Position numbers and translations under genes: made by a program. A DNA stretch of 64,000 nucleotides from NCBI GenBank assembly GCA_017577615.1, contig PKRE01000007.1, forward strand, positions 140,333 through 204,332, in the 5' to 3' direction. Under the pieces are notes generated by a model, which worked only from the letters and a program-made list of their open reading frames with translations, was not told the origin of the DNA and did not search any database. Each line of letters opens with the position of its first letter. Position 1 is the stretch's first letter. Shown piece by piece: positions 34,493 to 43,131 of the stretch. The stretch is from Gammaproteobacteria bacterium. GTDB lineage: Bacteria > Pseudomonadota > Gammaproteobacteria > Steroidobacterales > Steroidobacteraceae.

Positions 34493-34794
34493 ACAACAAG
34501 CTCCGATCTCCACCAAGGGTGGGGACAGCTTCCAAGATCGGCTTGCGACCGACGATCCGATCCTTGCTCTTGAATCGACCGGGCGGAAGGCATCCCTCCG
34601 CACTCCTCATACGACCGACGCGTCGCGCGCGGAGAAGGACGGATACCGCGCCTGCGAACTTCGTGAAGCGATGGTGCGTTCTGTGGGTTACCGGGATCTC
34701 GCGGAGCTCGTTGCGTGAATCAGCGACTGACAGGCTTGTTCGATTTGGATAGATACGAAACAAGCAGTCGGGTCGTTGCGGGAGGCGATCGGAA
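34493..34794. other. Intergenic region, no gene seen
   Basis: About 300 bases between the DUF1203 and CsbD-like genes. Short open frames here show no recognisable pattern. GGGAGGCGATC at the right end serves as the ribosome binding site of the next gene. Confidence 0.5.
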
Positions 34795-34998
34795 GTGAAC
34801 AAAGAGTCTCAGTGCGATTTCGCCAGGATCAAGAGTCGGATCAAGCAGCGCTGGCGTCGCTTGACGGAAGAGGAGATCGAGCAGCTCGAAGGACGAGCGG
34901 ACATTCTCGCTCTGAAGCTGCAGGAGTGCTACGGATGGGAGCGCGAAGAGGCTGAGCGTCAGGTCCGCGAGTTCAAGGCGCGCCACAATTGGCAGTGA
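34795..34998 (+). CDS. CsbD-like small stress protein
   Basis: A 67-residue soluble protein. The sequence IKSRIKQRWRRLTEEEIEQL followed by EGRADILALKLQECYGWERE and EAERQVREF is the CsbD-like pattern (KxKWGKLTxxDL...GxxxQLxGxIQxxYG). These small proteins rise in stress conditions and have no known activity. It begins with GTG 34795, with GGAGG about 10 bases upstream. It stands alone. Confidence 0.75.
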   Translation: MNKESQCDFARIKSRIKQRWRRLTEEEIEQLEGRADILALKLQECYGWEREEAERQVREFKARHNWQ

Positions 34999-35241
34999 AG
35001 CAGCGACCAGTGATGCGCGCGCCTCGTGCCTCGCGGCCCGCCAGCGCGGGTGGGCCGTCAACGTGTGTCAGACTGTGACCTTCTCATTGGCGCTCCAGTC
35101 GGCGTGCCTGACTGTCGCTGCGCCGCCGGATCGAGCTAGAATTATTTTATCGCACCGCCGAAGCTCGCGCATCGTCGTCGGTTGCCACAGCAACGTCTGA
35201 GAGTTCAGCATCAGCCACCCCCTTCCCCTCACGCTCCGCAC

Positions 35242-35718
35242 ATGTCTGCCGTCTGCACCTACGAGCTAGCGCGTCGCTCGGACGCAGAGACGATTGCGGG
35301 CATGTCACGCTGGCTCATTGAAGCGGGCTTGACTCCCACCTGGCACACCGAGCGGGTGCTCTGGCACATGCAGGACAAGGAGAGCGTCGTGCTCGTGGCC
35401 CGCGATCAGGGTCGACTAGTGGGATTCGCGATCATGCAGTTCGGCGACGCGAGTGCTCATCTCAACTTGCTCGGCGTGGCGCCGACTCGCCAGCGAAACG
35501 GGATCGGCCGACAGCTGCTGTCATGGCTGGAAACGAGCGCGATAACCGCAGGCACGTTCCTCATCGGGCTCGAAGTTCGTGAGACGAATCTCGCCGCTCG
35601 AAGGTTCTACGCCACGATGGGGTACCGCGAGATCGGTCGAGTCGACGGCTACTACCAAGGTCGAGAGAACGCGATTCGCATGTATCGCGATCTGGCCAAG
35701 CACGCGGCTGCGCGCTGA
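35242..35718 (+). CDS. GNAT family N-acetyltransferase
   Basis: A 158-residue acetyltransferase. The acetyl-CoA-binding motif A is LNLLGVAPTRQRNGIGRQLL, with the C-terminal ARRFYATMGYREIGRVDGYY as motif B. The pattern resembles RimI-type and other small GNAT enzymes; the substrate is unknown. ATG 35242 is chosen because upstream codons in frame (from TTG 35182) are proline-rich and not conserved; no ribosome binding site is evident. TAGAAT at 35137-35142 could be a -10. It converges with cfa. Confidence 0.85.
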   Translation: MSAVCTYELARRSDAETIAGMSRWLIEAGLTPTWHTERVLWHMQDKESVVLVARDQGRLVGFAIMQFGDASAHLNLLGVAPTRQRNGIGRQLLSWLETSAITAGTFLIGLEVRETNLAARRFYATMGYREIGRVDGYYQGRENAIRMYRDLAKHAAAR

Positions 35719-35719
35719 G

Positions 35720-35785
35720 CACAGGCTCTGGCGCCGGGCTACTGGCTAGAACATTGTGACCCGAGCCCCAACCCCCGAGCCCTAA
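35720..35785. repeat. C-rich intergenic repeat between the GNAT gene and cfa
   Basis: CCGAGCCCCAACCCCCGAGC and CCTAAC form a G-rich heptamer repeat on the minus strand; cfa's stop TAG is immediately followed on that strand by GGCTCGGGGG. No gene is present. Confidence 0.5.
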
Positions 35786-36894
35786 CGCACTTCTTCCAAT
35801 CCCCCCACGACTCCGCGCGGCGACAACAGGATCTGCCAAAGCTGCAAGCGCCTGGATCGAAACGCTGCTGCGGACGACAGTAGCCAGAATTCCCACATGC
35901 GGCGAAACCGCTCGCCGTACTTGTCGGCGAGCTCCGGCCAGCTTGCTCGGAAGCGCTCGTGCCACGCCATCAGCGTCCGATCGTAGTCGGGGCCGAACGA
36001 GTGCCAGTCCTCGACGATGAACACTCCCTCGAGCGCATGCGCAATCTGCTGAATGGACGGGATTTGCGAATTCGGGAAGATGTAGCGCTCGATCCAGGGA
36101 TCGGTCGTGCGCTCCGAAACATTGCCACCGATGGTATGGAGCAGGAACAAGCCGTCGTCGGCGAGCAACCGACGCACGTGCTCGAAGTACGTGCGGTAAT
36201 TGCGCCAACCGACGTGCTCGAACATCCCGAGCGAGTAGATGCGATCGAATCGTCCTTGCAGCGATCGGTAATCCTGCAGCAGGATGGTCACCGGCAGGCC
36301 CTTGCAGCGCGCGCGGGCGGTCTCCGCCTGATTTTTCGAGACCGTCACGCCCGTCACGCTCACACCATACCGTTCCGCGGCAAATTGCGCCGCACCGCCC
36401 CACCCACAGCCGATATCGAGCACGCGCATACCGGGCTCGAGACGAAGCTTGCGGCAAACCAAGTCGAGCTTGGCTTCTTGTGCGCTGTCGAGATCGTTCG
36501 CATTGCGCCAGTATCCGCAGCTGTAGATCATGCGCGAGTCGAGCATACGCTCGTACAGGTCATCGCCGATGTCATAGTGCTGCTCGCCCACCTTGAACGA
36601 GCGGCGCGGCGATTGACGGTTGATGATGTGCGTCTGTGCCGCCATCAGGAGCTTGTGAATCGAGCGGACCTTCTCCTCAGCAGCTGCCCGAAAGACGCGG
36701 AACAACATCTCATCGAGCTGGGCACAATCCCACTGAGCGTCCATGTACGATTCGCCAACGCCGAGTGTGCCTTTCCAAAGAACACGGCGGAAAAACGATG
36801 GATCGTTGACCTTGACGTCCCAGGGATTTGGCCCATCGAGCTGCACTCCCGTTCCACGGAGCAGCGCTTCGACAGCCTCACGCGCTTTCGGCAT
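35782..36894 (-). CDS. cfa: Cyclopropane-fatty-acyl-phospholipid synthase
   Basis: A 370-residue SAM-dependent enzyme that adds a methylene bridge to unsaturated acyl chains of membrane phospholipids. The SAM-binding motif is VLDIGCGWGGAAQFAAERYG followed by VTGVTVSKNQ. Further family blocks are GVGESYMDAQWDC, HYDIGDDLYERMLD with SCGYW, and IFPNSQIPSI. ATG 36894 is the natural start. It is divergent from polB. Confidence 0.94.
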   Translation of the reverse strand: MPKAREAVEALLRGTGVQLDGPNPWDVKVNDPSFFRRVLWKGTLGVGESYMDAQWDCAQLDEMLFRVFRAAAEEKVRSIHKLLMAAQTHIINRQSPRRSFKVGEQHYDIGDDLYERMLDSRMIYSCGYWRNANDLDSAQEAKLDLVCRKLRLEPGMRVLDIGCGWGGAAQFAAERYGVSVTGVTVSKNQAETARARCKGLPVTILLQDYRSLQGRFDRIYSLGMFEHVGWRNYRTYFEHVRRLLADDGLFLLHTIGGNVSERTTDPWIERYIFPNSQIPSIQQIAHALEGVFIVEDWHSFGPDYDRTLMAWHERFRASWPELADKYGERFRRMWEFWLLSSAAAFRSRRLQLWQILLSPRGVVGGLEEVR

Positions 36895-37026
36895 GTAATC
36901 AACCCTCTTCTGCTGCCTCGCCCGGCGAGGTGTGGCGCAAAATGGTACTCGTTGTAAGCAAGCGCGAAAACTGCGCGGCAAAATGACGAGTCACGCCTGT
37001 CGACCTCTTCGCACGAGTCGGCGAGA

Positions 37027-39372
37027 ATGCGAAGCGTGACCACGATTCGCGGCTTCATTCTGCAGGCGAGCTATCGCATCGTCGCAACCGACGGCGGGCG
37101 GCGCCCGATCATTCATATATACGGGCGCACCGCCGACGGTCGGACGTTTCTCGTGCGCGACGACCGGCAACGGCCGCATTTCTACGTTCGCGCCTGCGAT
37201 GCCGTGCAGGCGCAGGCGCTGGGTCCCCGCGCGATTGCACCGACTGACCGCGTGACGTTCGCGGGCGAACCAGTCTGCCGCATCGAGGTGGATACGCCGC
37301 AGGACGTCCCGCCGCTACGCGAGAGACTGCACGAGCTCGGCATCGAAACCTATGAAGCAGACGTGCGCTTCGCGCTTCGGTACTTGATCGAGCGAGGCAT
37401 CAAGGGCGGTTGCGAGGTCGAAGGCGCAGCAGCGTCTGGCGAGCAGATCGATTTCGTGTTCGACAGCCCGAGCGTGCGTCCGGCGTCCGTCAAGATCGAG
37501 CCGCGCGTCTTGGCATTCGACATCGAGACCGATCCGAAAGGCCAACGCTTGCTCGCGATCTCACTCTACTCGCCAGAAATCGACGAAGTGCTCATCGTGG
37601 ACGGAAGCGGCCGCGCCATGCCGGAGCGCGCGACAGCATGTCGCGACGAGCGGGCCGCGCTCGATGCCTTCTGCGAGCGCGTACGCACCCTCGACCCCGA
37701 CGTGCTCACAGGTTGGAACACCATCGATTTCGACTTGGCCGTGCTCCAGCGAATCGCCACGCGGCTCAGTCACCCGCTGCGACTCGGACGCGATACAGGC
37801 GCCCTTCGTCTGCGCAAACCGGAAGGCTACTTCGGCAGCGGACAAGCGAGCATTCCAGGGCGGCTCGTGCTCGATGGCATCGATCTGCTGCGCGGTGCGT
37901 TCGTGCGCATGGACGATTACTCGCTCGATGCGGTCGCTCGCGAAGTCTTGGGTGAAGGTAAGGTCGTCACGGGAGATGCACGCCATCGAATGGCGGAGAT
38001 CATGCACAACTACCGTCACGACCTGCCGGCCTTCGCGCTCTATGCCCGCACGGACGCACGCTTGGCGTATCAGATCATCGAGCGCCTGAATCTCATCCCG
38101 CTCGCGTTCGCACGCAGTGAGCTCACCGGCATGACGCCCGATCGGGTCGCCGCGAGCATCGCTTCGTTCGACTTCCTGTACCTGAGCGAGCTCGAGCAGC
38201 GGCGCATCGTGGCTCCCACCGTGCGTGGCGACGATTCGCGCGTGTTCGCCACCCAGCAAGGCGGTTACGTGCTCGAGCCGATCACGGGCCTGCATTCAAA
38301 TGTCTGGGTGTTCGATTTCAAGAGCCTCTATCCGAGCATCATCCGCACGTTCAACATCGACCCACTCTCGTACGTGGCGACGCCGACCGCCGACGAAGAC
38401 TTGATCGTCACGCCCGGCGGTGCGTTTCGTCGCACACCTGCCATACTGCCTCGGCTGCTCGATGAGTTGTTCCCGCGGCGCGAGGCCGCACAAAGGGCAG
38501 GCGATCGCGTTGCGGCGAATGCGATCAAGATTCTGATGAATTCCTTCTACGGCGTGCTCGGCACGCCTGCGTGCCGCTTCTACAACCCGGCACTCGCAAA
38601 CGCCATCACCGGCACCGGACGAGAGCTCTTGCTGTGGTCGAAGGGCTGGTTCGAGCGGGCGGGTTACGTCGTGCTATACGGCGACACCGATAGCCTTTTC
38701 GTGCAATCGGGCATCGAGGATCCCGAACGAGCGCTCGAACAGGCTCGCGAGCTTGCGCTGGCGTTGAATCGCGATCTTGCTCAACACATAGCCGATCGTT
38801 GGCGAGTCACGAGCCGCCTCGAGCTCAAGTTCGAGAGACTGTACGTCAAGCTATTCCTGCCTCAAGCTCGTCACAGCACGCGCGGCGCCAGCAAACGCTA
38901 TGCAGGCATGCCGTACGGGCAGGACACGGTGCATTTTGTCGGGATGGAAGTCGTCCGCCGTGACTGGACCGCGCTCGCGAAGCAAGTACAGCGCGAGCTG
39001 TACTTGCGCCTGTTCACCGGCCGACCGGTGGACGACTATCTAGCGGATGTCGTCAAGCAAGTGCGCGGCGGCGAGCTGGACAATGCGCTCGTGTATCGCA
39101 AGAACCTGCGCAAAGGCGCCGAGGAATACACTGCCACGACACCGCCTCATGTGGTGGCCGCGCGTAAGTCCACTCGCGCCGCCGGCAGGCTGATTGCTTA
39201 TGTCATGACCACCGCCGGGCCCGAGCCGATCGACAACGTGCAGCACCCGATCGACCGCGAGCACTACGTGATCAAGCAGATCAAGCCGGTGGCCGAGCCT
39301 GTGCTCACTACGCTCGGGCTCGACTTCGAGCAAGTGATCGGGGATCAGCGCCAACTCACGCTGGATGTGTGA
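37027..39372 (+). CDS. polB: DNA polymerase II (family B)
   Basis: A 781-residue family B polymerase, the length of the E. coli enzyme, used in SOS repair and translesion restart. The 3'-5' exonuclease has ExoI (LAFDIETDPKG) and ExoII-like TGWNTIDFD. Polymerase motif A is VFDFKSLYPSIIRTFNIDP, motif B KILMNSFYGVLGTPACRF, motif C YGDTDSLFV. The N-terminal domain begins IRGFILQASYRIV. ATG 37027 is used. I looked for a LexA box upstream and found none of CTG-N10-CAG form. Confidence 0.96.
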   Translation: MRSVTTIRGFILQASYRIVATDGGRRPIIHIYGRTADGRTFLVRDDRQRPHFYVRACDAVQAQALGPRAIAPTDRVTFAGEPVCRIEVDTPQDVPPLRERLHELGIETYEADVRFALRYLIERGIKGGCEVEGAAASGEQIDFVFDSPSVRPASVKIEPRVLAFDIETDPKGQRLLAISLYSPEIDEVLIVDGSGRAMPERATACRDERAALDAFCERVRTLDPDVLTGWNTIDFDLAVLQRIATRLSHPLRLGRDTGALRLRKPEGYFGSGQASIPGRLVLDGIDLLRGAFVRMDDYSLDAVAREVLGEGKVVTGDARHRMAEIMHNYRHDLPAFALYARTDARLAYQIIERLNLIPLAFARSELTGMTPDRVAASIASFDFLYLSELEQRRIVAPTVRGDDSRVFATQQGGYVLEPITGLHSNVWVFDFKSLYPSIIRTFNIDPLSYVATPTADEDLIVTPGGAFRRTPAILPRLLDELFPRREAAQRAGDRVAANAIKILMNSFYGVLGTPACRFYNPALANAITGTGRELLLWSKGWFERAGYVVLYGDTDSLFVQSGIEDPERALEQARELALALNRDLAQHIADRWRVTSRLELKFERLYVKLFLPQARHSTRGASKRYAGMPYGQDTVHFVGMEVVRRDWTALAKQVQRELYLRLFTGRPVDDYLADVVKQVRGGELDNALVYRKNLRKGAEEYTATTPPHVVAARKSTRAAGRLIAYVMTTAGPEPIDNVQHPIDREHYVIKQIKPVAEPVLTTLGLDFEQVIGDQRQLTLDV

Positions 39373-39629
39373 GGTGTGGAGCTGGGGGCTTGGGGCTGCG
39401 GGCGCTGCCACACCGTTGTCGAGACGTGTATGGTCCGTCACCCACAGCTCAGCACTTGCAAGCACAACCGCAGCGTCAGCACCAACTTCCCGCCCCCAGC
39501 CCCAAGCCCCCTTTCGGCTACAGTGGGCATCGGTCGTGCCGATCACTACAATGGCCTGGCCGACTCAAACCTGGACTGGGGTCCCAGCTTGCTCGGCAGG
39601 GACAGGTTGTTCGCAACTGAGGAATAAAC
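39373..39629. repeat. Intergenic tract with G-rich repeat after polB
   Basis: Begins GAGGTGTGGAGCTGGGGGC then TTGGGGCTGCGGGCG, and later CCCCCAGCCCCAAGCCCCC, i.e. inverted copies of the G-rich unit at both ends. No gene is seen between polB and the PA2779-like gene. Confidence 0.5.
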
Positions 39630-40010
39630 ATGAAGCGATTGCTGCAAAAATCGATTGTCTACGTGCTCATCGCCTCGCTCGTTAGTCTCGCCTCCCCTGC
39701 CGTCGCGCAGGCACAAATGATCGGCACGCTCACCGGGTTACGAGCCGTCGAGCGTGATGCGAACCTCGCGAAGGTCAGCGCAGTGCTCGCGCGTGCAGAG
39801 GTGCGTGATCAGATGAAGGCACTCGGCGTCGACGCAACGCTGGTGGAAGCACGCCTGGCGGCGCTCACGGACGCAGAGCTCAGCCAACTCGCGCAGAACA
39901 TCGACTCGGCGCCCGCCGGAGGCGTGCTCGCCGTGATCGGCGTCGTCTTCATCGTTCTTCTGATCCTCGAAGCGGTCGGGGTCATCGATATCTTTAAGAA
40001 ATTCCCGTAA
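39630..40010 (+). CDS. PA2779 family protein, putative double-glycine precursor
   Basis: A 126-residue secreted or membrane protein. Residues 1-29 form a signal-like segment (QKSIVYVLIASLVSLASPAV, cleavage near AQAQ). The middle (about 40-93) is helical and charged. Residues 97-98 are a Gly-Gly in DSAPAGG, preceded by LTDAELSQLAQN, and the last 28 residues are a single hydrophobic segment ending IDIFKKFP. This matches the PA2779 family, which travels with a C39-like peptidase gene (next gene). Family function is unknown; a processed peptide is inferred, and a simple C-terminal anchor is the alternative. ATG 39630 is clear. Confidence 0.8.
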   Translation: MKRLLQKSIVYVLIASLVSLASPAVAQAQMIGTLTGLRAVERDANLAKVSAVLARAEVRDQMKALGVDATLVEARLAALTDAELSQLAQNIDSAPAGGVLAVIGVVFIVLLILEAVGVIDIFKKFP

Positions 40011-40022
40011 TGATCCAGGCGC

Positions 40023-40044
40023 CGAGGGGCGCATCTGCGCCCCT
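40023..40044 (+). terminator. Hairpin between the PA2779-like and PA2778-like genes
   Basis: GAGGGGCGCA and TGCGCCCCTC form a 10-bp stem around TC. It lies 12 bases after the PA2779-like stop. With no T-run it may attenuate or process the transcript rather than end it. Confidence 0.35.
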
Positions 40045-40069
40045 CGTTCTGGGCTCAGAGCCACGAGCC

Positions 40070-41032
40070 GTGCGGTCTGCGTTCTACAGCTTTTTCACCC
40101 TGGTGCTGCTGGCGCTGACGGGATGCGCCACTCACCGCAATGCGCTCGACCCGACAGCCGTCGCCCACCTGCCGCGACGTGTCGAGCTCACCGATACACC
40201 TTTCTATCCGCAGGAAGCCTATCAATGCGGCCCAGCGGCGTTGGCCACTGTGTTGAGATCTGCAGATGTCGCGGTCACGCCGGATGAGCTGACGCCAGAA
40301 GTCTTCCTGCCGGGACGTAAGGGATCGCTTGCCGTCGAGCTGATCGCTGCCACGCGCCAGCGCGATCGTCTTGCCTACCGTCTCGATCCCGACCCCCGCG
40401 CAATTCTCGAAGAGTTGGCTGCGGGCCGGCCGGTGCTGGTCATGCAGAACGTTGCGCTCAAGATTGTGCCGACATGGCATTTCGCCGTCGTGATCGGCTA
40501 TGACCTCGACGCGCAGACCTTCACCCTGCGTTCCGGCACGATCGAGCGACTCGTGATGAGCACACGCGGTTTCTTGCGCACTTGGGATCTCGCAGATCGC
40601 TGGGCGATGGTCGCGCTGAAGCCGGGTGAGCTGCCTGCCACACCCGACATGCACAAGTACATGACCGCGGCAGCAGAGCTCGAAGCCATCGGGCGGCTCG
40701 AGGCTGCCAAGCAAGCGTACGAAACAGCACGCGAGCAGTGGCCGAACAGTGCATGGCCCGTGCTCGGTCTTGCCAACGTGCAACATGCGGGCGGCGACCT
40801 TCGAGGTGCCGAGGAAAGCTATCGAGCCGCGCTCGCGATCGAGCCGGACAATATCGTGGCGAACAACAATCTCGCCGAGCTGCTGCTCGCGCGAGGATGC
40901 TTGGACGAGGCGCGTGCTTTCGCCGCGCGCGCCCTGAAACACGCCACTGGCACACCGCTCGAGCAAGCGACCCTGAGCACCGTCACGAAGCTCGAGCAAG
41001 CAACGCCGCGCTCAGAAGCGGAGTGTCGATAG
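40070..41032 (+). CDS. PA2778 family C39-like cysteine peptidase with TPR repeats, lipoprotein
   Basis: A 320-residue predicted lipoprotein. The lipobox is LALTGCATH with Cys19. The peptidase domain shows the papain-like catalytic Cys53 in AYQCGPAALATVL and His137 in TWHFAVVIGYD, the C39 (bacteriocin-leader peptidase) pattern. TPR-like repeats (WPNSAWPVLGLANVQHAGGD; RGAEESYRAALAIEPDN) make up the C-terminal third. It would act at the inner or outer membrane face. GTG 40070 gives a proper lipoprotein N terminus; ATG 40010, overlapping the previous stop, is an alternative. The PA2779-like gene upstream is the likely substrate partner. Confidence 0.85.
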   Translation: MRSAFYSFFTLVLLALTGCATHRNALDPTAVAHLPRRVELTDTPFYPQEAYQCGPAALATVLRSADVAVTPDELTPEVFLPGRKGSLAVELIAATRQRDRLAYRLDPDPRAILEELAAGRPVLVMQNVALKIVPTWHFAVVIGYDLDAQTFTLRSGTIERLVMSTRGFLRTWDLADRWAMVALKPGELPATPDMHKYMTAAAELEAIGRLEAAKQAYETAREQWPNSAWPVLGLANVQHAGGDLRGAEESYRAALAIEPDNIVANNNLAELLLARGCLDEARAFAARALKHATGTPLEQATLSTVTKLEQATPRSEAECR

Positions 41033-41168
41033 GGGTGGAGACCGGGAGGCTGGGGCTAGAGCTAGCGTGTCTGTTAGCGCCTCTGGCCAGCCATCCAACG
41101 TTCGTACTCCATCCCGAGCCGCGTGCAAAGAGGAGCGCGCATATGCATATTGCAGCTCCAGCACCCCC

Positions 41169-41882
41169 CTACGACACATCCAACACCATCCACGTCCTCC
41201 CCGGCGTGCGCTCCACTCGCACGCGTCCAGTCCTGGGGTCGAGGATGTACGTGAGGTAACACACATCGCGCGGATTGCTGAGCGCTTCGCGTACGAACAC
41301 GGCAATCACATCGCCGTTCCGATGTCGCGCAGACTTCGTAAGCACACCCGGCTGGAAGGCGGCGCGTAGCTCGGCACCCAGCGATTGACAATAGGTGTAG
41401 TCGTCCGGGTCCACGAGGCGCTTGTCCGCTTGCACGAGGGGTCGTAGATCGACAAGTGCAGCACTGCAATGAACGAGGTGAACGCGCCGTTCTTGCACGA
41501 TCGGCTTCGCCGTCTCACGCGCAGCCTCGCTTGCAAGCGTGTTCTTGCGGAAGTGATACACCGTCTCGTGGACGCTCGTCTCCATGGTGCCAGCGCCGTA
41601 CCACACCCCGTACCGTCCCGTCGAATAGCGAGAAGCTGCGGGATGCTCGAAAGGCCAAGCGATCGCCTGCGCGATCGGATCATAGAGCTCCGCATCCTCG
41701 AACGGACGCGCAATGATCGGCTGCGGCGCGCTGGCCAGCTTGGTCGCCAACTCATGCTCGGCCAGGATCGCGGCATGAGCAGGATCCTCGACCAGGTCGG
41801 CGAACAAATCAGCGCTCTTGCGCAGGCTGACGATGTTCCGATACCAATCGCCGCGCGAGTCCTCGGTGATTTGGTAATGCAT
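41169..41882 (-). CDS. RES domain toxin (NAD+ phosphorylase type)
   Basis: A 237-residue protein of the RES family. The ITEDSRGDWYRNIVSLRKSA start, RYSTGRYGVWYGAGTMETSV (the family's substrate-pocket block with Arg/Tyr and Glu), and HETVYHFR are characteristic. RES toxins deplete NAD+ as the toxin of RES-Xre pairs. ATG 41882 is chosen; a frame open to 41969 overlaps the antitoxin end by about 20 bases. It follows the Xre/MbcA/ParS-type antitoxin gene in the same direction. Confidence 0.88.
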   Translation of the reverse strand: MHYQITEDSRGDWYRNIVSLRKSADLFADLVEDPAHAAILAEHELATKLASAPQPIIARPFEDAELYDPIAQAIAWPFEHPAASRYSTGRYGVWYGAGTMETSVHETVYHFRKNTLASEAARETAKPIVQERRVHLVHCSAALVDLRPLVQADKRLVDPDDYTYCQSLGAELRAAFQPGVLTKSARHRNGDVIAVFVREALSNPRDVCYLTYILDPRTGRVRVERTPGRTWMVLDVS

Positions 41883-41949
41883 GCCGGGGCCTAGAAGCGG
41901 GGAGCGCGGGGGCGCAGTGTTTCTTTCTCTTCGGTGCAGCCCAGCTGCC

Positions 41950-42345
41950 TCACGTGCCGCGCATCGCATCCAGCGTGCCGCGAATCATCACAAGGCCTGG
42001 CAGACCAAAACGTCGGACGACATTGATCGGCGTTTGCCCACCGAACTTGACGTTCGGCGACGACATCCACCTGGAGACGATCTCGTCGTTCTTCGGGTAC
42101 AGCAACTTGAGAGACTTGTGGATGCCGAGCAGATGCCCCACTCGATCGGTGAGGTCCCGATTGGCAGCGAGCGCCTCGCCTCTGGCGTAACGATGCAGCG
42201 CGGCGCGATTCTCCTCCGACAAGCCCAGCAGCGCGAGCCGGTCGGCGGAGCTGAGGCCCCACTTATCGAACAGCTTCGACACCGCAGCCGCAAGCACGGC
42301 CCGCTTCTCTTTGTCCGGAACGGGCACTGCGACGTCGATTTTCAC
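41950..42345 (-). CDS. Xre/MbcA/ParS-type antitoxin
   Basis: A 131-residue antitoxin for the RES toxin. The N-terminal helix-turn-helix part is VSKLFDKWGLSSADRLALLG with LSEENRAALHRYARGEAL, and the C-terminal toxin-binding domain (old DUF2384) is VGHLLGIHKSLKLLYP through GQTPINVVRRFGLPGLVMIRGTLDAMRGT. GTG 42345 has GGAGG 8 bases upstream. It stands directly beside tRNA-Arg; the longer open frame to 42582 reads through that tRNA and is not coding. Confidence 0.88.
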   Translation of the reverse strand: MKIDVAVPVPDKEKRAVLAAAVSKLFDKWGLSSADRLALLGLSEENRAALHRYARGEALAANRDLTDRVGHLLGIHKSLKLLYPKNDEIVSRWMSSPNVKFGGQTPINVVRRFGLPGLVMIRGTLDAMRGT

Positions 42346-42495
42346 TTCCGGCCTCCGTACAGATACTACGTTATAGCGTATACTTATTACGAGATGTTTG
42401 GAAGCCTGGAGGGGCTCGGGGCTCCGGGGCTGCAGGCTGGAACGTCCAGTCACGCGCCAAGGCGCGACGAATCCGCTAAACTTGCGCCTCCCCGT

Positions 42496-42572
42496 GCGGC
42501 CGTAGCTCAGTCGGATAGAGTACCTGGCTTCGAACCAGGTGGTCGCAGGTTCGAATCCTGCCGGCCGCGCCA
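42496..42572 (+). tRNA. tRNA-Arg (anticodon TCG)
   Basis: A 77-base cloverleaf including encoded CCA. Acceptor arms GCGGCCG/CGGCCGC, D arm AGCTCAGTCGGATAGAG, anticodon stem CCTGG/CCAGG around loop CTTCGAA with anticodon TCG (UCG, reads CGA), and TPsiC arm with GGTTCGAATCC. Discriminator G, then CCA encoded. Confidence 0.97.
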
Positions 42573-42796
42573 CTCCCCACATTATCCATTTCCGTGAGTC
42601 ACCGATGAGTCACCGAACGGTGCGCTCTGTGACCACGGACATTGATCGGTGTTCTGCCCGTTCGTAATGCGGCAGTCGCTCGACGTCAGGACGCCGCTCA
42701 GGCGCGGTTCCTGATCTGCGCGTCCTGCAGCTTTCACATCGTGGTGAATCACGTATGCGAGACGATCGACAAGCACGTGAGCTGGGAGGGAACGAC

Positions 42797-42946
42797 GTGA
42801 AACTGTGTGCGATCGACAAGGCTGTGCTCGAAGCGCACGCGCAAGGGCGCGACTGGCGCACGGTGCCCGGTATTCGCAGCGCAGCGAGATTCCGTCGCGT
42901 GCTCGCGCGGGCGCAGTGGCGACAAAAGAACGCCAAGAGCACTTGA
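42797..42946 (+). CDS. Small orphan protein of 49 residues
   Basis: A small basic protein (VKLCAIDKAVLEAHAQGRDW then RTVPGIRSAARFRRVLARAQ) with no family that I recognise. GTG 42797 has GGGAGGG 8 bases upstream, a strong site, and the gene is followed at once by a strong intrinsic terminator, so it looks like a real independent gene. The sequence suggests one or two helices with Arg-rich patches. It lies 225 bases after tRNA-Arg. An ATG at 42755 in frame would add 14 residues. Confidence 0.55.
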   Translation: MKLCAIDKAVLEAHAQGRDWRTVPGIRSAARFRRVLARAQWRQKNAKST

Positions 42947-42948
42947 CC

Positions 42949-42980
42949 AGAAAGGCCGCACCACGCGGCCTTTCTCTAAT
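42949..42980 (+). terminator. Intrinsic terminator after the small orphan gene
   Basis: An 11-bp stem AGAAAGGCCGC/GCGGCCTTTCT with loop ACCAC, followed by CTAAT. The stem carries A/T ends that act as the T-tract. Confidence 0.8.
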
Positions 42981-43131
42981 CAGCGCGCCCTACCGCAGTC
43001 CTTGTCGCCGCACCGAGCCGTTCCGTCGAAGGAAAACAACGACAAAGGCCTCACTCGCATCGCCGTTCTCTGATGTCGGTAAGCCGCTCGCTCAGTCGTC
43101 CTTGGATAGCTCAGTCCCAGGAGACCGCGTC

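Noticed and set aside
34269..34718. 149-codon plus-strand frame over the DUF1203 gene and gap
   Set aside because: Mostly antisense to the DUF1203 coding region and without family pattern.
36895..37026. LexA box for polB
   Set aside because: No CTG-N10-CAG dyad was found in the cfa-polB gap.
42346..42582. N-terminal extension of the antitoxin frame
   Set aside because: It reads through tRNA-Arg, so it cannot be protein; the GTG at 42345 has a good ribosome site.
42496..42800. tRNA-Arg as an attachment site of a genomic island
   Set aside because: No integrase gene, no repeat of the tRNA 3' end was found in the window.
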